64,000 nucleotides of DNA from Trissonchulus latispiculum (lineage: Eukaryota; Nematoda; Enoplea; Enoplida; Ironidae): contig JASAND010007523.1 in NCBI GenBank assembly GCA_030248195.1, positions 1 to 64,000 on the forward strand, given 5' to 3'. Below the pieces are notes generated by a model that saw only the letters and a program-made list of their open reading frames with translations, had not been told where the DNA came from and made no database searches. This document shows positions 1 to 11,343 of the stretch, piece after piece. Made by a program: the position numbers and the translations under genes. Each line of letters starts with the position of its first letter. The stretch's first letter is position 1.

Positions 1-386
1 CATATCCTGAAAAACAAAGGTTGCTACGATCGCTACAAACAGTTTATGTTTTCATTCTTGACTGTTCACAGTTCACCAAGTTTAACTTGGGCACATTTGA
101 CAGCTCTCATCACGCTGAGTTAAATTTATAATTGGGCCATCTCTCAAAATGTTGTGTTTGCGAAAGTTATTTGGTGAAGCTGAATCATTTCGCGCCGTTA
201 ATGCCAAGGAGCTCCGTATTGGAGAATAAATCCTACTTGCAAAGAACAGTCATCGCCAGTAATTACCCCTTGAAAGGCTTGAGTGATTGGTACCTCCAAT
301 TTTACAGTTTTTTAATTAAGTTAACGGGTGGTATATGTTGGACCTACCGAACCCACCTTTATAATGTCTGAGTTATCTATTTTCAG

Positions 387-666
387 ATACTGGAAGCATC
401 ATTTGGAATACGCAGCACCGTATGCATCTGTTGGAACAGGTGGATAAGCGTTGCCGCCGGCATTGGATTCTGAGCACATCGCTGCCACTCTGACGCTTGA
501 ACCAAAACTGAGGGTATTGCGTTCCATTTACTGTGATCATCAAGAATCTGTCGATCAGCGAACGACTGAAATCAGCCAGTTGGTCAAGGCCTATAACCAG
601 CTGGTTCATGGCCTTTCCAGACAATTTGTGGCTTGGGATGAAATTCTCAGCCAATTGAGGCTGTAA
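387..666 (+). CDS. DCTN3: Dynactin subunit 3 (p24)-like, terminal exon, frame-broken
   Basis: Dynactin p24 is a small coiled-coil subunit of the shoulder complex of dynactin, the dynein activator. The exon follows a TTTTCAG acceptor at 380-386 and ends with TAA at 664-666. In the frame open from 448 the product contains LDSEHIAATL, a charged helical stretch and the ending SRQFVAWDEILSQL, which matches the C-terminal end of animal DCTN3 (SKQFVQWDELLCQL in human). The family motif LLEQV just upstream (428-442) lies in a different frame: after GTG GAT two extra bases (AA, 446-447) precede GCG TTG CCG, and an in-frame TAA blocks the long frame at 445-447. The first 30-40 bases of the exon may be in a third frame. 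Upstream exons would be left of base 1. It is either a decaying copy or a live gene with an assembly indel; homology is fairly sure, function is not. Confidence 0.72.
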
Positions 667-1589
667 TGGCGTTGTCGTTGATCAGTTTGTCGCAGAATTA
701 TAATCTCACTCAATGTTTTAGTTTTGGTTTTTAATATTTATGCTGGAAAAGTTATAACTTTTTTGCTTCTATAAAGTGTAATTTGCTGCATATGAATTCG
801 GTATATTTGCGGTAAATTTGTTTTTGGTTTCCGACATGCGTGGGGCCTGGGCATTTTTAAATTCTGGAATGAAATGGCATTTTGAAATCCGTGTGCTGAA
901 ATTCCTTCACAGCTCTAAGCTTTCGGAATGTTTTCAGTATTTGAGTTTAAAAAAATTATCGAACCTTAGATAATTATTCTTGCTGTATTCACCGAACTCT
1001 TTGCGTGGGTTTAGCTGTTAATTAGCCTTATATTTCCGTTGTACACTTTGCTGTATTGTTCTTTGAGTTCTCTGTCGCACATAATCTAACAATATATATA
1101 AAGTACGTATCTATAATATAATCTGTATGAGTTACCACTTATATACCAGGAGCTTTTAGTTTCAGTGTGAATACTTCATGATGCTCTGTTACAAAACTAT
1201 TATATAAATCCAATTTACACTGTCGTCTTGTCTTCTTTGTGGGTCGAAAGCTGGTTATAACGAGACATATTGCTGTTTGAAAGAATGAGAAAATCGAACA
1301 TAATGTAAGATTTTTTGCACAAAAGCGACAAAATTCTTCTACTTATGGTTCTGACCAGGCTTGAATTTTATTTTGAATTTGTTGGTTTTCAATTCGAAGA
1401 TAATACAGATTTAGAAGAAGATTTGAAGATTTAGTAGCCGCTTTCGTGGTAGAAATGTGTAAACGAGTATTGAACTTTGATAGCAAAACAACTCGCGCTT
1501 TGGACAGCTCGATACAACGACAATCCCCATACCCAAAGTTTTGAACAACTGTTTTAAGACTAATATTGACGTCATCTCAGAAGTGGGCG
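667..1589. other. AT-rich stretch after the DCTN3-like exon, nothing recognised
   Basis: No exon with usable splice sites, no repeat with visible ends and no RNA gene was recognised. It includes the presumed 3' untranslated region of the DCTN3-like exon; no canonical AATAAA was seen close to the stop. Confidence 0.4.
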
Positions 1590-1860
1590 ATTGCCGGTCC
1601 CTCCAGACGGTCAGGTGGAACTAAGGCTGCAGGATGAACGGGTCGTACTGCAAACAGGGACAGCGGAAATGAGCTCAGTACCAAACAACCCTATAGACTG
1701 AGATTTGAGTCGTAATGTAAATCATGCTATGGACTCTGTGAAGTAGGTGTCCGACTAGACCCTCCTGGCGATTATGTGGAACCAAATTAGCAAGAAGAGT
1801 GCGTTGTACATAAGAACTAATGGCGGGAATGAATTCTCTTTCCGAAAAATTCATATGCAA
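1590..1860 (-). repeat. Diverged copy of the 163-bp fold-back arm unit
   Basis: The plus strand carries CTCCAGACGGTCAGGTGGAA, then a degraded series resembling the unit found at 21160-21510 (CTCCAGACGGCAAAGTGGAA; GGACACCGGAAATGAGCTGG). It is therefore an old copy of the tandem unit in the arms of the large palindromes at 6976-9540 and 19248-22236. Many substitutions and small gaps suggest it is much older than those copies. Confidence 0.5.
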
Positions 1861-2099
1861 GATTCAAAAGATCATCTGTAATCTGGCTAGCCAGTAGCGA
1901 AATACGTTGCAGTGTGCAGTGAATCAATTCTCCTCTTGCTACAATCTGCCCCAAGTAAAATCGCTACAAATCTTCATTTTTTATATATTAATTTTTTGGC
2001 CAAGATGTTAAAAATGTGCAACTTTTGCAAATATTGGAGTTGACACTAATAATTTGGAATTTTTCATGGGTAAAATCTTCGTCAGAGTTAGGTAGACCT

Positions 2100-2497
2100 A
2101 GGGCTATGACAGGACCGTGAAGCGGGGCCTGCCCGGCCCTGATTTTATACAGTGCGGCCCGGCCTGTCTACCCTGCAAAGCCCGGCCTGCTTCAAGGCCC
2201 GTGGGGCGTTCAGGGCCGACGGGGCCGACCGTCCCGCTCAAAATAGAGAAATTTCAACACACACACACACACACACACACGCGCGCACACACGTGTGTGT
2301 GTATGTATGTATACTCGGTTAGCGCACACCGCAGTTCGGGCCCTAACGAGCTCCTGGAACGGGCCGGACCGTAAAACGGGCTCCGGGCCGGACCGTGAAG
2401 CGGGGACGGGACTTGGGGCCGGGCCCGGGCTGGGCCAGGCCCGTCACGGCACGCTAGATTGGGTCCCGCCCGCAAAATCCTTAACGGCACAGCCCTA
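2100..2497. mobile_element. GC-rich fold-back element with target duplication
   Basis: It begins AGGGCTATGACAGG and ends GGCACAGCCCTA, an imperfect inverted pair. The arms are rich in CGGGCC/GGCCCG. The flanks are GGTAGACCT on the left and GGTAGACCC on the right (8 of 9; shifted by one base, AGGTAGACC is repeated exactly at 2090-2098 and 2497-2505). The centre holds a CA/GT microsatellite. No coding capacity, so it must be mobilised in trans if at all. Confidence 0.72.
2256..2320. repeat. (CA)n/(TG)n microsatellite
   Basis: Alternating CA dinucleotides run into GCGCGCACACACG and then TGTGTGTATGTATGTAT. It sits at the centre of the fold-back element around it. Confidence 0.9.
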
Positions 2498-3299
2498 GGT
2501 AGACCCCCAAAATAAGAACACGTGTTAGTGTGTATGGATCTCAGGGTATACTGCCCCTTTTGGAATGAGGAAAGGAAAACTAATAATTTTTACAACAAAA
2601 CTAGCCATTTAAAATTCGCTCATTCGGCGCAGTAATTTTGCTTTTTGAAAGAATCCAAAGTATGAGTTTGGGGCAAGTTCAAAAATTGCTTGTATAATTC
2701 AAACATTGCGAAGTGCTCGTCTACTTGCGTCTCTGTGCGTGACCCGATACAATAGGTAGGAAGGAAGTTAAAACGCTACAACGGCAGGTTTCTAATAGGA
2801 CCGCGCGCTTACGCTGCTCATGTCAGAACGTGTCCCTATCCGTTAGCGACTATGGCAGTGCCATAGGAACGTAGAACCATCGGTTGTTTAGTATATCGAT
2901 TGATTAAGCTATCTGTCTCCGATTTTCTAAATATAATGGAATGTTTTGTGAAAGTTGCAGGACCTCCGAACATAATTGAATTTTTTCTATTTGAGTGTTT
3001 GTTTGATTTGTACAGGATGAATGTTTAAGCCTAACATGAAATATTTAACGATGCGAGAAAGTTTTTGTTTCTGCTTTGCTTTCTTTCGCGTTCGTATGCG
3101 TCTCTGTTAGTCTGTTACTCAATAAGTAAAGTCTTCAGCCTCCAGGTGAGGGTATAGATACGTGCATTACTTATGGAAGGGCAGTGCGTCTATTAGTGTA
3201 GGAGACTATAACAGATTCCTTAACGGGTTTGCCACAATCATGGATGGCATCATAAATTCTATGCCAACATTATGTAGGGTCTCAGGCATACATTAACAT

Positions 3300-3725
3300 A
3301 GAGTCGGGTCATGGGGGGGGCTTGTCCCCGAAAACTTTTGAGGGGGCTTGTACCTTGAACAAAAATTTTCAGGAGGGGCTTGTACCTCAAGAAAAATTTT
3401 TTAAAATTTTTCGAAAACTTAGCGCTAATTTTATTAAAATTAGCAATTTTTTGTCAAAATTTGCAAAAAATCTTCAATTTTTGGTAAAAATTTCAAAATT
3501 TTGCGCGATTTTCCCGAAAAATGAAACATTTTAGTTAAAAAATTCTGGCGAAGCCGGAAAGTTTTTGAAATTTTACTGTAAAAACTAATTTTTTCCGGCT
3601 GTTTTTCGTTACCCCTTGACCATTTTTTCGTTACCCCTTGTCCTCGACGGCGATAGGGCTTGTACCTTGTCCGGGTTGGGGGGGGCTTGGACCCCCCCAG
3701 ACCCCCCCCGCGTTAACCTATGGTC
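3300..3725. repeat. G-tract/C-tract repeat, 'CTTGTACCTTG' family
   Basis: It contains runs of G, then GGGGCTTGTACCTTGA, an AT-rich middle with AAAATTT words, and a C-rich end before GTTAACCTATGG. Similar material recurs at 32000-32205 and 32440-32830, both ending GTT(A)ACCTATGGG or GTTAGCCTATGGG. This marks an interspersed family, though I could not define exact ends or a target duplication. Confidence 0.5.
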
Positions 3726-4367
3726 TCAGGTGCTGAAGTGAGTGGCAAAATCATTTCTTTCATTTACCTAGTTAATAATAGTAAAGCGGAAACATTACCG
3801 CTCGACAAAATTTGCAAAGTTAACCGATGTTTGAATGTCCGTCGCCGTGTTTTGAACACGTGTGTATTCCCATTTTGCTGACTTCAAGCAGCCTGCAAAT
3901 AACAAACAGGAGTTGTTAATTTACATGCAAAAAGTGATTTCACATCTGTTTCTTAACTGTCAAAAATACGTAAAAAGTTGCCACCTTAAATCCATTGTGT
4001 ACCATAGAATGATTGAGGGAGTATTCAACGGTCAGAAAGGATGGGATTTATTAGGCATTCACTGCACGTCCCACAGCCACTAAGACCATTAGCTGACCTT
4101 ATTTAATTACGTGTTTTGACAATTGACCATGGATTTTGTTAATTGCTTGCAATCCTCCATCCTGTGCGGTCAGAAAACTAATTTAAGTTTCTTTTTGCAT
4201 TAAAGTGTTCGCGGACTTAGTAAAAGAAGTAAACAGATATGTGCCGCCTACCTACTGCCATGCAATGGCAACAGCTCTCGTGAAGGATGCCTAAATATAT
4301 CACAATGTTTAGTTTGACGCTACATACCAGATATGGTACCGGGTCAGTTCGGGCCACTGGCGCGCAC

Positions 4368-4490
4368 TTTTTCCCCCCGGAAAATTTCACCGGTGAAATT
4401 TTTCCCCCCGGAAAAATATCACCGGGGAAATATTTTCCCCCGGAAAAATATCACCAGAGAAATTTTTCCGGGGGGAAAGATTTTACCGAT
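4368..4490. repeat. Tandem palindromic CCCCCGGAAAAATATCACCGG repeat
   Basis: Short palindromic words (TTTCCCCCCGGAAA, ATTTCACCGGTGAAAT) repeat about four times at a spacing of roughly 30 bases. Such an array could fold on itself. No gene is seen around it. Confidence 0.55.
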
Positions 4491-4661
4491 ACACTGTAAT
4501 TGAAATTTTCAAGCAATTATCAACTTTCCAACCTATTTCTTTCCTAGAATATTATCTATTCAATTGAATAGAATCTTAATTTTTGCCTGGCATGTTTTTA
4601 ATAAAATTATCAAATAAGGAATGATCTCAGCTCCCAGGAACTAAAGAGACCCCAGCATTTA

Positions 4662-6083
4662 GGATAATATTTGTTTAGCGGGAATTATTCCTTTTTTAGA
4701 TAACTGAAACATAATTTTTTAGTAAAGTCGTTACAGAAATGCTCAATGGGAAAGATTAAATGACTGCACTTGATCATTACTATCCACTGTGCTAATATGT
4801 TTTTGATCGTGTTCCCCTCACATTTAGTTGCGGTTTCAGAATTTCTAGGAAAGGGATCAAAAACGAAGGAGCAGAAAAAATTCCAAAATTAATTCTTCTG
4901 TCCCCAAATTTTCGAATATTTGTGGTTTATTGTATTAAATTTTTCACTAAATAAGATTTAGTTTAGATTAACCCAATTATTAACCCAATTTTAAATGTCC
5001 AGTAAATTATACTTCTTTAAAATTTTTTTGTAATAACTTTTCACTAAAGTATTTTTAAATTTCTGATTTAAAATAAAAATTTCATTTAAATTTGATGTAA
5101 TAAGCTAAATTTCCAGAAATTTTCTGGCTTCGCCTGATTTTTTGCTTAAAATTACTTTATTGCTTTTTAAAAAAACGTCTGAAAAATGTGTTTTGGCTAA
5201 AAAAATCGCTGTTCTTTGTTAAAAAATGGTAAAAATCGCTTAAAACTCACTTTCAAAGGTAACCATCAAGAAAAATCGGTCTCACAAGGGGTACCCAAAT
5301 TTGCTTCCACAAGGGTCAGTGAAATTTGACCTCCCGTTCAGGTTGGAGCACAGGGTGACGAGAAGATTAATCCTTAGCTCGTCTATTTTTAAGCTTGTGT
5401 TCCCACCTTTTATCTTTGAAAAGGTCCAAACTCGTTCAATTAGCCTTTCGAAAGTCTTGTTTTTGATTGGAGCAAGCAGAGCGAGTCGATATCATCATCA
5501 GTGGAGAAACTGAGAAATTCCCAATTTCTCGCGTCTGATTCTAGTGATGTTTACACTAACCTATTTAGTGTTGTGTGCAAAAAAAATGATAGTGGTGGGT
5601 GAAAAAAAAATATGTGGGGGGGGGGTAAATAATATATAAAAAAACAAAAAATAAATTGACGGATGAGTTAGAGAATATTAAGAAGTATTTATGTGTTTTT
5701 TTTAAATGATATGGTTATTAATATTATTATATAATAAATTTTTATTTGAAAAATAATAAAAGTTATAAAAATTAAAATAAAATTTACTGGACATTTCAAG
5801 GGTTAATAATTATCTAACCTAATCTTATTTAGTGAAAAATTTAATACAATAAACCAAAATATGTTTGGTGGACAGAAGAATTAATTTTGAATTTTTCTTC
5901 TCGTTTTTTTCCCGAAATTCTGAAACCGCAACTAATGTGAGGGGAAACGATCAAAAACTTTAACACAGTGGATAGTAATGATCAAGTGCATTCAACTTTC
6001 CCTTGAGCATTTCGTAACGACTTTACTAAATTATGTTTCAGTTATCTAAAAAGGGAGGAATAATCCGCTAAAAAATATACCTA
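4662..6083. mobile_element. Inverted-repeat pair, arms about 300-350 bp
   Basis: The left arm (about 4662-5010) and right arm (about 5780-6083) are reverse complements with scattered differences. Shared words include TTAGATAACTGAAACATAAT, CTTGATCATTACTATCCACT and TCACTAAATAAGATTAG-like text. The 770-bp centre is AT-rich and noncoding. Ends and target duplication were not resolved because low-complexity G tracts follow the right arm. Confidence 0.7.
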
Positions 6084-7688
6084 AAGTTGGGGTGGGGGGG
6101 GGGTTGGATTTAAAGGCGGGAAAATAAATAGGTGGATGGAAAGAAGGTGGGAAGTGAAGGGAAATAGGGGGGTTCCGGGAGGGGGGGGGGGGGGTGGGGA
6201 AGGGAAAAATTTCACCGTGACACCGGGTCACCAGGTCAAGAGCTTCGATCCATTCTTGACCCGGTTTTCTAAATTTATTATAAGCTTTAGAATTTTTGGT
6301 TTTCGAAGTCAAAAATGTTTAACTCTACACTTACGGCCGTTTGCACCAAATGTGATTAACTATTTGCTAAGCATTTGCTAATCCAAAGACCAAATGATTA
6401 GCTAAACAGGTGCTAATCTTGAGCATTTGTTTAGCAACAACTCCTTTGCATCCATCTGATTAGCAATTGATTAATAGATATCAGTTTAGCAGTTGCTTAG
6501 CAAATGGTTAGCATTGCCAAGAAATGGCCAATCAAAATGCTGGATTTTTGTATTTGAACCAATCAGCTACTGGAATTTTATGCCATTATCATGTGATTGC
6601 AAGAGCTGTCGCATCTGCTAATCACTTGCTTAACTTTTTCTCAGGAAGTACATCAGCAGTCTTTAAATTTGCTGCAAGAAAACAATTTATGAATTAAATC
6701 GGTTGAATTATACATGCCTCTAGCTGGGATAAGTACTGTTATGTTATTGTGTTAGCTGTAGTATATGAAACTAAAAGTGTCGAATATTTCCAGATATTTA
6801 AGAATCTTAAAATGCTTTCGTCTCGTAAAACTTTGAAAATTGTTTAGCGAACTTTTTAATTTGGTTTCTTACTATTAACAACAACATGGGAAATTTCTAG
6901 GTATCTAGCAAACATTTTGCCATTAGGTTTGACTAGAGATTTCGAAAAATTAGCAGGAATTTCGCAGTTAATCATAGGGGTCGCGGTAGCGACCCCTATA
7001 ATATGAGTGAAAATGGTCGAATGACCGTGTAAAACAAGGCTGCGCAGAAGCTGCGCAGATTCCTGCGCAGATCCTGCGCAGATTATGTGCGCAAAAAATT
7101 GTACGTGTCGAGTTTAGTATGTGTGCGAAGTTTCATCCCCGTACCACTTTCCGTTAAAAAGTTATGCCAAAAATCGCTTACGAGAGTGATGTTTTTTTTC
7201 CGGTTCTCCGCTTTGACGTTTGGTAAGGGGTTTTGTAGCTTTAATAACAACAGATAGAAAAATTTTTGCCTATGAAAACCATATATATTCTTGGAGTACG
7301 CAACAAAAATAAGCCGATAGGCTAGTTTTTATGCCTCCCAGAGCCGGAAAAAATTTTTGGTGGGGGGCCAAAGTCGGCCAAAACGCTAAAATGACCAAAA
7401 AGTATGCTTCAATGTCACCTTAATAAGTCAGACTGGGCTATATATGGGGCAATACTGCCTATATGGCTGAATAGGACACATATCAGGGTCGTTCAATTGC
7501 TATATGATTTTCCGGCCGTGAGCGTAATTTTTGGCGTGGCCTGCCAAAGTTGGTGAATTTTGGGTCCAACTTTGAACTTGGTTTTTTCGCTTATTTTGCG
7601 ACCTGGAAGGCTCAAATCGTGCATACAAAGGTTTTTGCGGTCGGAGAATCGATTCCTGCTATTACTTTTGCTGCCCGACTGACCCAAG

Positions 7689-8060
7689 TTGCTGGGCTGG
7701 TTCCACTTTGCCGTCTGGAGGGTCATGTCGGCAACCGCTACCTGGAGGCCCATACTAGGCTCTACTTGGCCTCTCAAAACTTTCTCTATAGGGGTTTTCT
7801 GGTGCGCCCAGCTTATTGCCGGTGTCCGTTTTGCCGTCCGACTCATCCATCTTGCTGGGCTGGTTCCACTTTGCCGTCTGGAGGGTCATGTCGGCAACTG
7901 TTTCCTGGAGGTCCATACTAGGCTCTACTTGGCCTCTCAAAACTTTCTCTATATGGGTTTTCTGGTGCGCCCAGCTCATTTCCGGTGTCCGTTTTGCTGT
8001 ACAACGCACCCATTTTGCTGGGCTGGCTCCACTTGGCCGTCTGAGGGGTCAGGTCGGTAA
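7689..8060 (+). repeat. 163-bp tandem repeat, about 2.3 units
   Basis: TTGCTGGGCTGG occurs at 7689, 7852 and 8015, an exact 163-base period. Each unit also carries GGCTCTACTTGGCCTCTCAA and TTTTCTGGTGCGCCCAGCT. The same units are inverted at 21160-21510. Confidence 0.85.
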
Positions 8061-8079
8061 GGGGTCAGGTGGTCCAAAA

Positions 8080-8740
8080 TAAAATTTTTCAAAAGTGGTC
8101 AAATTTGGTACCAAATGAAAGCCCTTAGTGCGCTGAGCAACTTTTGTCATAGAACTGATGCTCAAAGTGGTGTAGAGTGCTGTGGTGGGGTGGGGTGGGG
8201 ACTTAGGCGATTTTCGGTCAAAATGAAATTTTTCAAAAGTGGTAAATTGGTACCAAATGAAAGCCCTAAGGAGCTGAGCAACTTTGTCATAGAATTGATG
8301 TCAAGTGGCTGTATAGTGCGTGGTTTGGTGGGGTGGGGACAGGGATTTTCGGTAAATGAAATTTTCAAAAGTGGTAATTGGTACCAAATGAAAGCCTAAG
8401 GAGTGAGCAACTTTTGTCATAGAATTGCATGTAAAGTGGCTGTAGAGTGCTGTGGTGGGGTAGGGTGGGGACTTACAATTTTCGGTCAAATGAAATTTTT
8501 CAAACTGGTAAAATTTGGTACCAAATGAAAGCTAAGCGAGCAGAGCAACTTTTGTCATAGAATTGCTGCCAAAGTGGCTGTAGAGTGCTGTGGTGGGGTG
8601 GGTTGGGACTTAGGCGATTTTCAGTCAAAAATGAAATTGCATGCTCAAAGTGGCTGTAGAGTGCTGTGGTGGGGTGGGGTGTGGGGACATAAGCGATTTT
8701 GAGTCAAATATGAAATTTTCCAAAAGTGTCAAAATAGTAT
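8080..8740 (+). repeat. About 137-bp tandem repeat, about five units
   Basis: Each unit reads TTTTTCAAAAGTGG, TTTGGTACCAAATGAAAGCC, GAGCAACTTTTGTCATAGAA, then GTAGAGTGCTGTGGTGGGGT. Units differ by small indels. The array recurs at 19786-20130 and inverted at 20840-21140. Confidence 0.8.
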
Positions 8741-9599
8741 TGCTTGTGCATGGTGTTCGGAAATATATTATGTTGGTTCTTTTTTGCGCATACATATGTA
8801 AAAGAATGGAAAACAAGAACCAAAAATCTCCTTCGTCGCATGTAAAATAAATGAGACTTCAGGCAGGTTGTACAAACACGGAAATAGCCTGTAAAATGCA
8901 TATGAGTGGCGTTGAGGTTGTAAATTAAGGAAAACAAGTTGCAACGGTTTAACATATGAGCCTGTCTACAACGAGGCTCATAGGGTACATGAGTCTTCTT
9001 AAAGATATAGGATATATTAAAGAAAAAACGAATAATAGAATAATAGTTAACATGGGTGAAAGAAATGGATGAACGAAGTGAAGCGACACCTCAAGTTGAA
9101 CTGTATATCTGCAAGCTGATGTTTCCGAAAACTGGACCTACTATTTCCGGAAGACTAAGTAACTACTGTTTTGGAACACTTGCACATCTTAACGTATGCT
9201 TTCCCATGGCTTGAGTCAGAGCGAGAGTGGATGCCGTATAATGCGTATGCACAGTATTTTTAGCGACAAGATGTGTGAAGGACAATTTTGTAATGAAAAG
9301 CTTTACGTGCTATTTATATGAAGGTAAATACGACATTTTAAATACGCCAATAGAGCCTCGTTGTAGGACAGGCTCATATTTAAGCCGTTGCAACTTTTTT
9401 CCTTAATTTACAACCTCAACGCCACTCATATGCATTTTACAGGCTAGTTTCCGTGTTTGTACAACCTGCCTGAGAGTACTCATATGTATTTTACATGCGA
9501 CGAAGGAGCATTTTTGGTTCTTGTCCTCCTCCAGAATAGGATTAAACATTTACTTCTTGAGTACTTGATTAGCATCTGCTTAGCAGTTGGTTAACTTAA

Positions 9600-11000
9600 G
9601 GTGGTGATTCCTTTTGGGCACATATTGTTGTTTGGCGGCGTAAATCAAGATGAAATTTGATGAAACTTTCCGAAATAAGTTCTTTCAGCGTTCTAACACC
9701 CTCCGCGCAATCCCCATTCAAAAATTCGAGATTTCCGGTCAGGGTGGTTTTTCCCAATTTCTGAACGTTTGGCAGCTGCTATACAGTTATGACTATATTC
9801 ATTCGAAAGATCTCATTGAGCTTCACATTTTTGCTTTTTAAAGCAAGTTTCTAGCTTTTCCCTACCGTGAGATATAGCCGATTTTCTTGTTTTGGCGTCG
9901 AAAACTTGTCATTTTTGCAGAAATCAAATAATTCAAGATTTCTTGAACTACGCAAGCCGTAAAATCAAACTAAGGGCGTCGATCTAAAGGGCTCACAGGG
10001 ACAAATTATCCGACGCATGATCGTCTTTCAACTGCTATCCTGTAGGCTATCATACAAAATGTAGTTTTTGCGAAAACGACCATTTTTTTTCCAAAGATTG
10101 TGGAGCATTCACCATTCAAGTTGGAGGGCTGCTACTCAACAAATGTGTTCTGCACAAATATACCCAAGGACGATTTTTTAGTTGCCCCGATTGCTGCTTT
10201 CTAGCTAAAGTAATCGCTTGACAAATTTGGAAAAAGTAGGCAAAATACAGGTTACGCACACATTTCAGCTTATTTCTCTATAACGAAGAGCGATTTCACA
10301 ATAAATAAAAAATCGTCCCCAGCTATTTGATAGGGGTATCGAATGGTATAACCGATGTTTCGCGAAAAAATTTACTTGGGTCTGCAAAAATTCTGGAAAA
10401 TTATACTTCTTCTAAAATGTGTTAAAAATATTTTAGAAACGCAACATTACAGTCCTGGTCAGAAATATGTTTCTTATTTTCGCGAATATTCGCACTTTCG
10501 GTAAGACATTCGACACCAAAAATTTTGATGAGTGTTCGCGAAGGGGCGAATGCAGAGTCCTTTGTGCATTCGCACTTATTCTGACAGATGTCAAAACAAA
10601 CAGCAGGGTGCCTGCTGCTTAACTTAACTGCTAGTTGCCAGCGGCCAACTGGTCAGTTTTACCTCTGTGTAGTATAGAGCTTTGGACAGACAGCTGTGCA
10701 ATAAAACCAAGTTTAAGCTTAAGCTTTTGACAAGTAATCAATCACGTCCTGCTGTGTTGCGAAGGAAAATTCAAGCCGACCTTCGCGAAAGTTATGTCAA
10801 ACTACATTCGCAAATTCGCGAAGGCCCTTCGCATTCGCCTTCGCGAAGAAAGTTATTTCTGACCAGGACTGTAGTTTCTTGGCATGCATTAAAAAGAGAA
10901 AGTGTCAAGCTACATTTTGATATAAAAATGGCTTCTTAACTCCAAGTAATGAACGAGTAATAATGGTGCAAACTTTATGTGACCAAAGGGAATCACCACC
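9600..11000. mobile_element. TTAA-flanked element 'B', copy 1
   Basis: Ends are GGTGGTGATTCCTTTTGG and CCAAAGGGAATCACCACC, flanked on both sides by TTAA (9596-9599 and 11001-11004). TTAA duplication is the hallmark of piggyBac-type transposition; the end sequence itself I do not recognise. It holds no transposase and is interrupted by the TA element at 10450-10871. A second copy lies at 36248-37241, and related fragments at about 23020-23110 and 44490-44700. Confidence 0.75.
10450..10871. mobile_element. TA-flanked element 'C', copy 1
   Basis: It begins CAGTCCTGGTCAGAAATA and ends with the exact inverse, flanked by TA on both sides (10448-10449, 10872-10873), as for Tc1/mariner-type MITEs. 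The interior is rich in TTCGCGAA/ATTCGC words. It lies inside element B. A diverged copy is at 35991-37389. Confidence 0.82.
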
Positions 11001-11343
11001 TTAATCGGATTTGGTGCAAAGGAGTTTGGGATTAGCACTTGCTAAGCAATTGCTTAGCACGAAATTCGCTAATCATTTGCTAATCACATTTGGTGCAAAC
11101 CAGTGTAAGTCTAGATTGTATATATATGAATTTATTTAAAACAGGTATATATGCAGATTTTTCTGAATAGGATAAATTTTAAAGATAACTGATCAAATTA
11201 CACAATACAAGTAATAAGTATGGCCCAAAAGGGGCAGTATTCCTTTGTAGACATTTTCTTTATTCAATTGCTAAATTGGTTTTGTTGGAAGCTCCTTAAA
11301 GCGTTGGAATCTCCAGGTTTAGTTTACAATTTCATTTGACTTC

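Larger units (their letters stand above)
6976..9540. mobile_element. Large fold-back element 1, right arm truncated
   Basis: It starts with the small hairpin GGGGTCGCGGTAGCGACCCC, followed by a CTGCGCAG-rich segment, then 163-bp tandem units (7689-8060) and about 137-bp units (8080-8740). The text at 8750-8995 returns inverted at 9340-9540, so the centre is near 9170. Only the inner part of the right arm remains. Open frames here are simply the periodic repeats read in all frames and are not proposed as genes. A fuller copy is at 19248-22236. Confidence 0.72.
6335..11107. mobile_element. Composite element with TTTGCACCAAATGTGATTA ends
   Basis: The left end has CGTTTGCACCAAATGTGATT and the right end its inverse (AATCACATTTGGTGCAAACC). 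Both ends run into a subterminal array of TTAGCA/TGCTAA words (6350-6520 and 11030-11090). The interior is occupied by the large palindrome at 6976-9540 and the TTAA element at 9600-11000. No transposase is visible. A target duplication was not found. Confidence 0.6.

Noticed and set aside
7000..7090. Regular CTGCGCAG spacing considered as a CRISPR-like array
   Set aside because: Period is about 12 bases with no unique spacers; it is a subterminal block of a fold-back element and also occurs at 19300 and 22150.
7493..8082. Parallel open frames of 84-130 codons on both strands (also 21178-21731)
   Set aside because: They follow the 163-bp tandem units and occur in several frames and both strands. 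No domain recognised.
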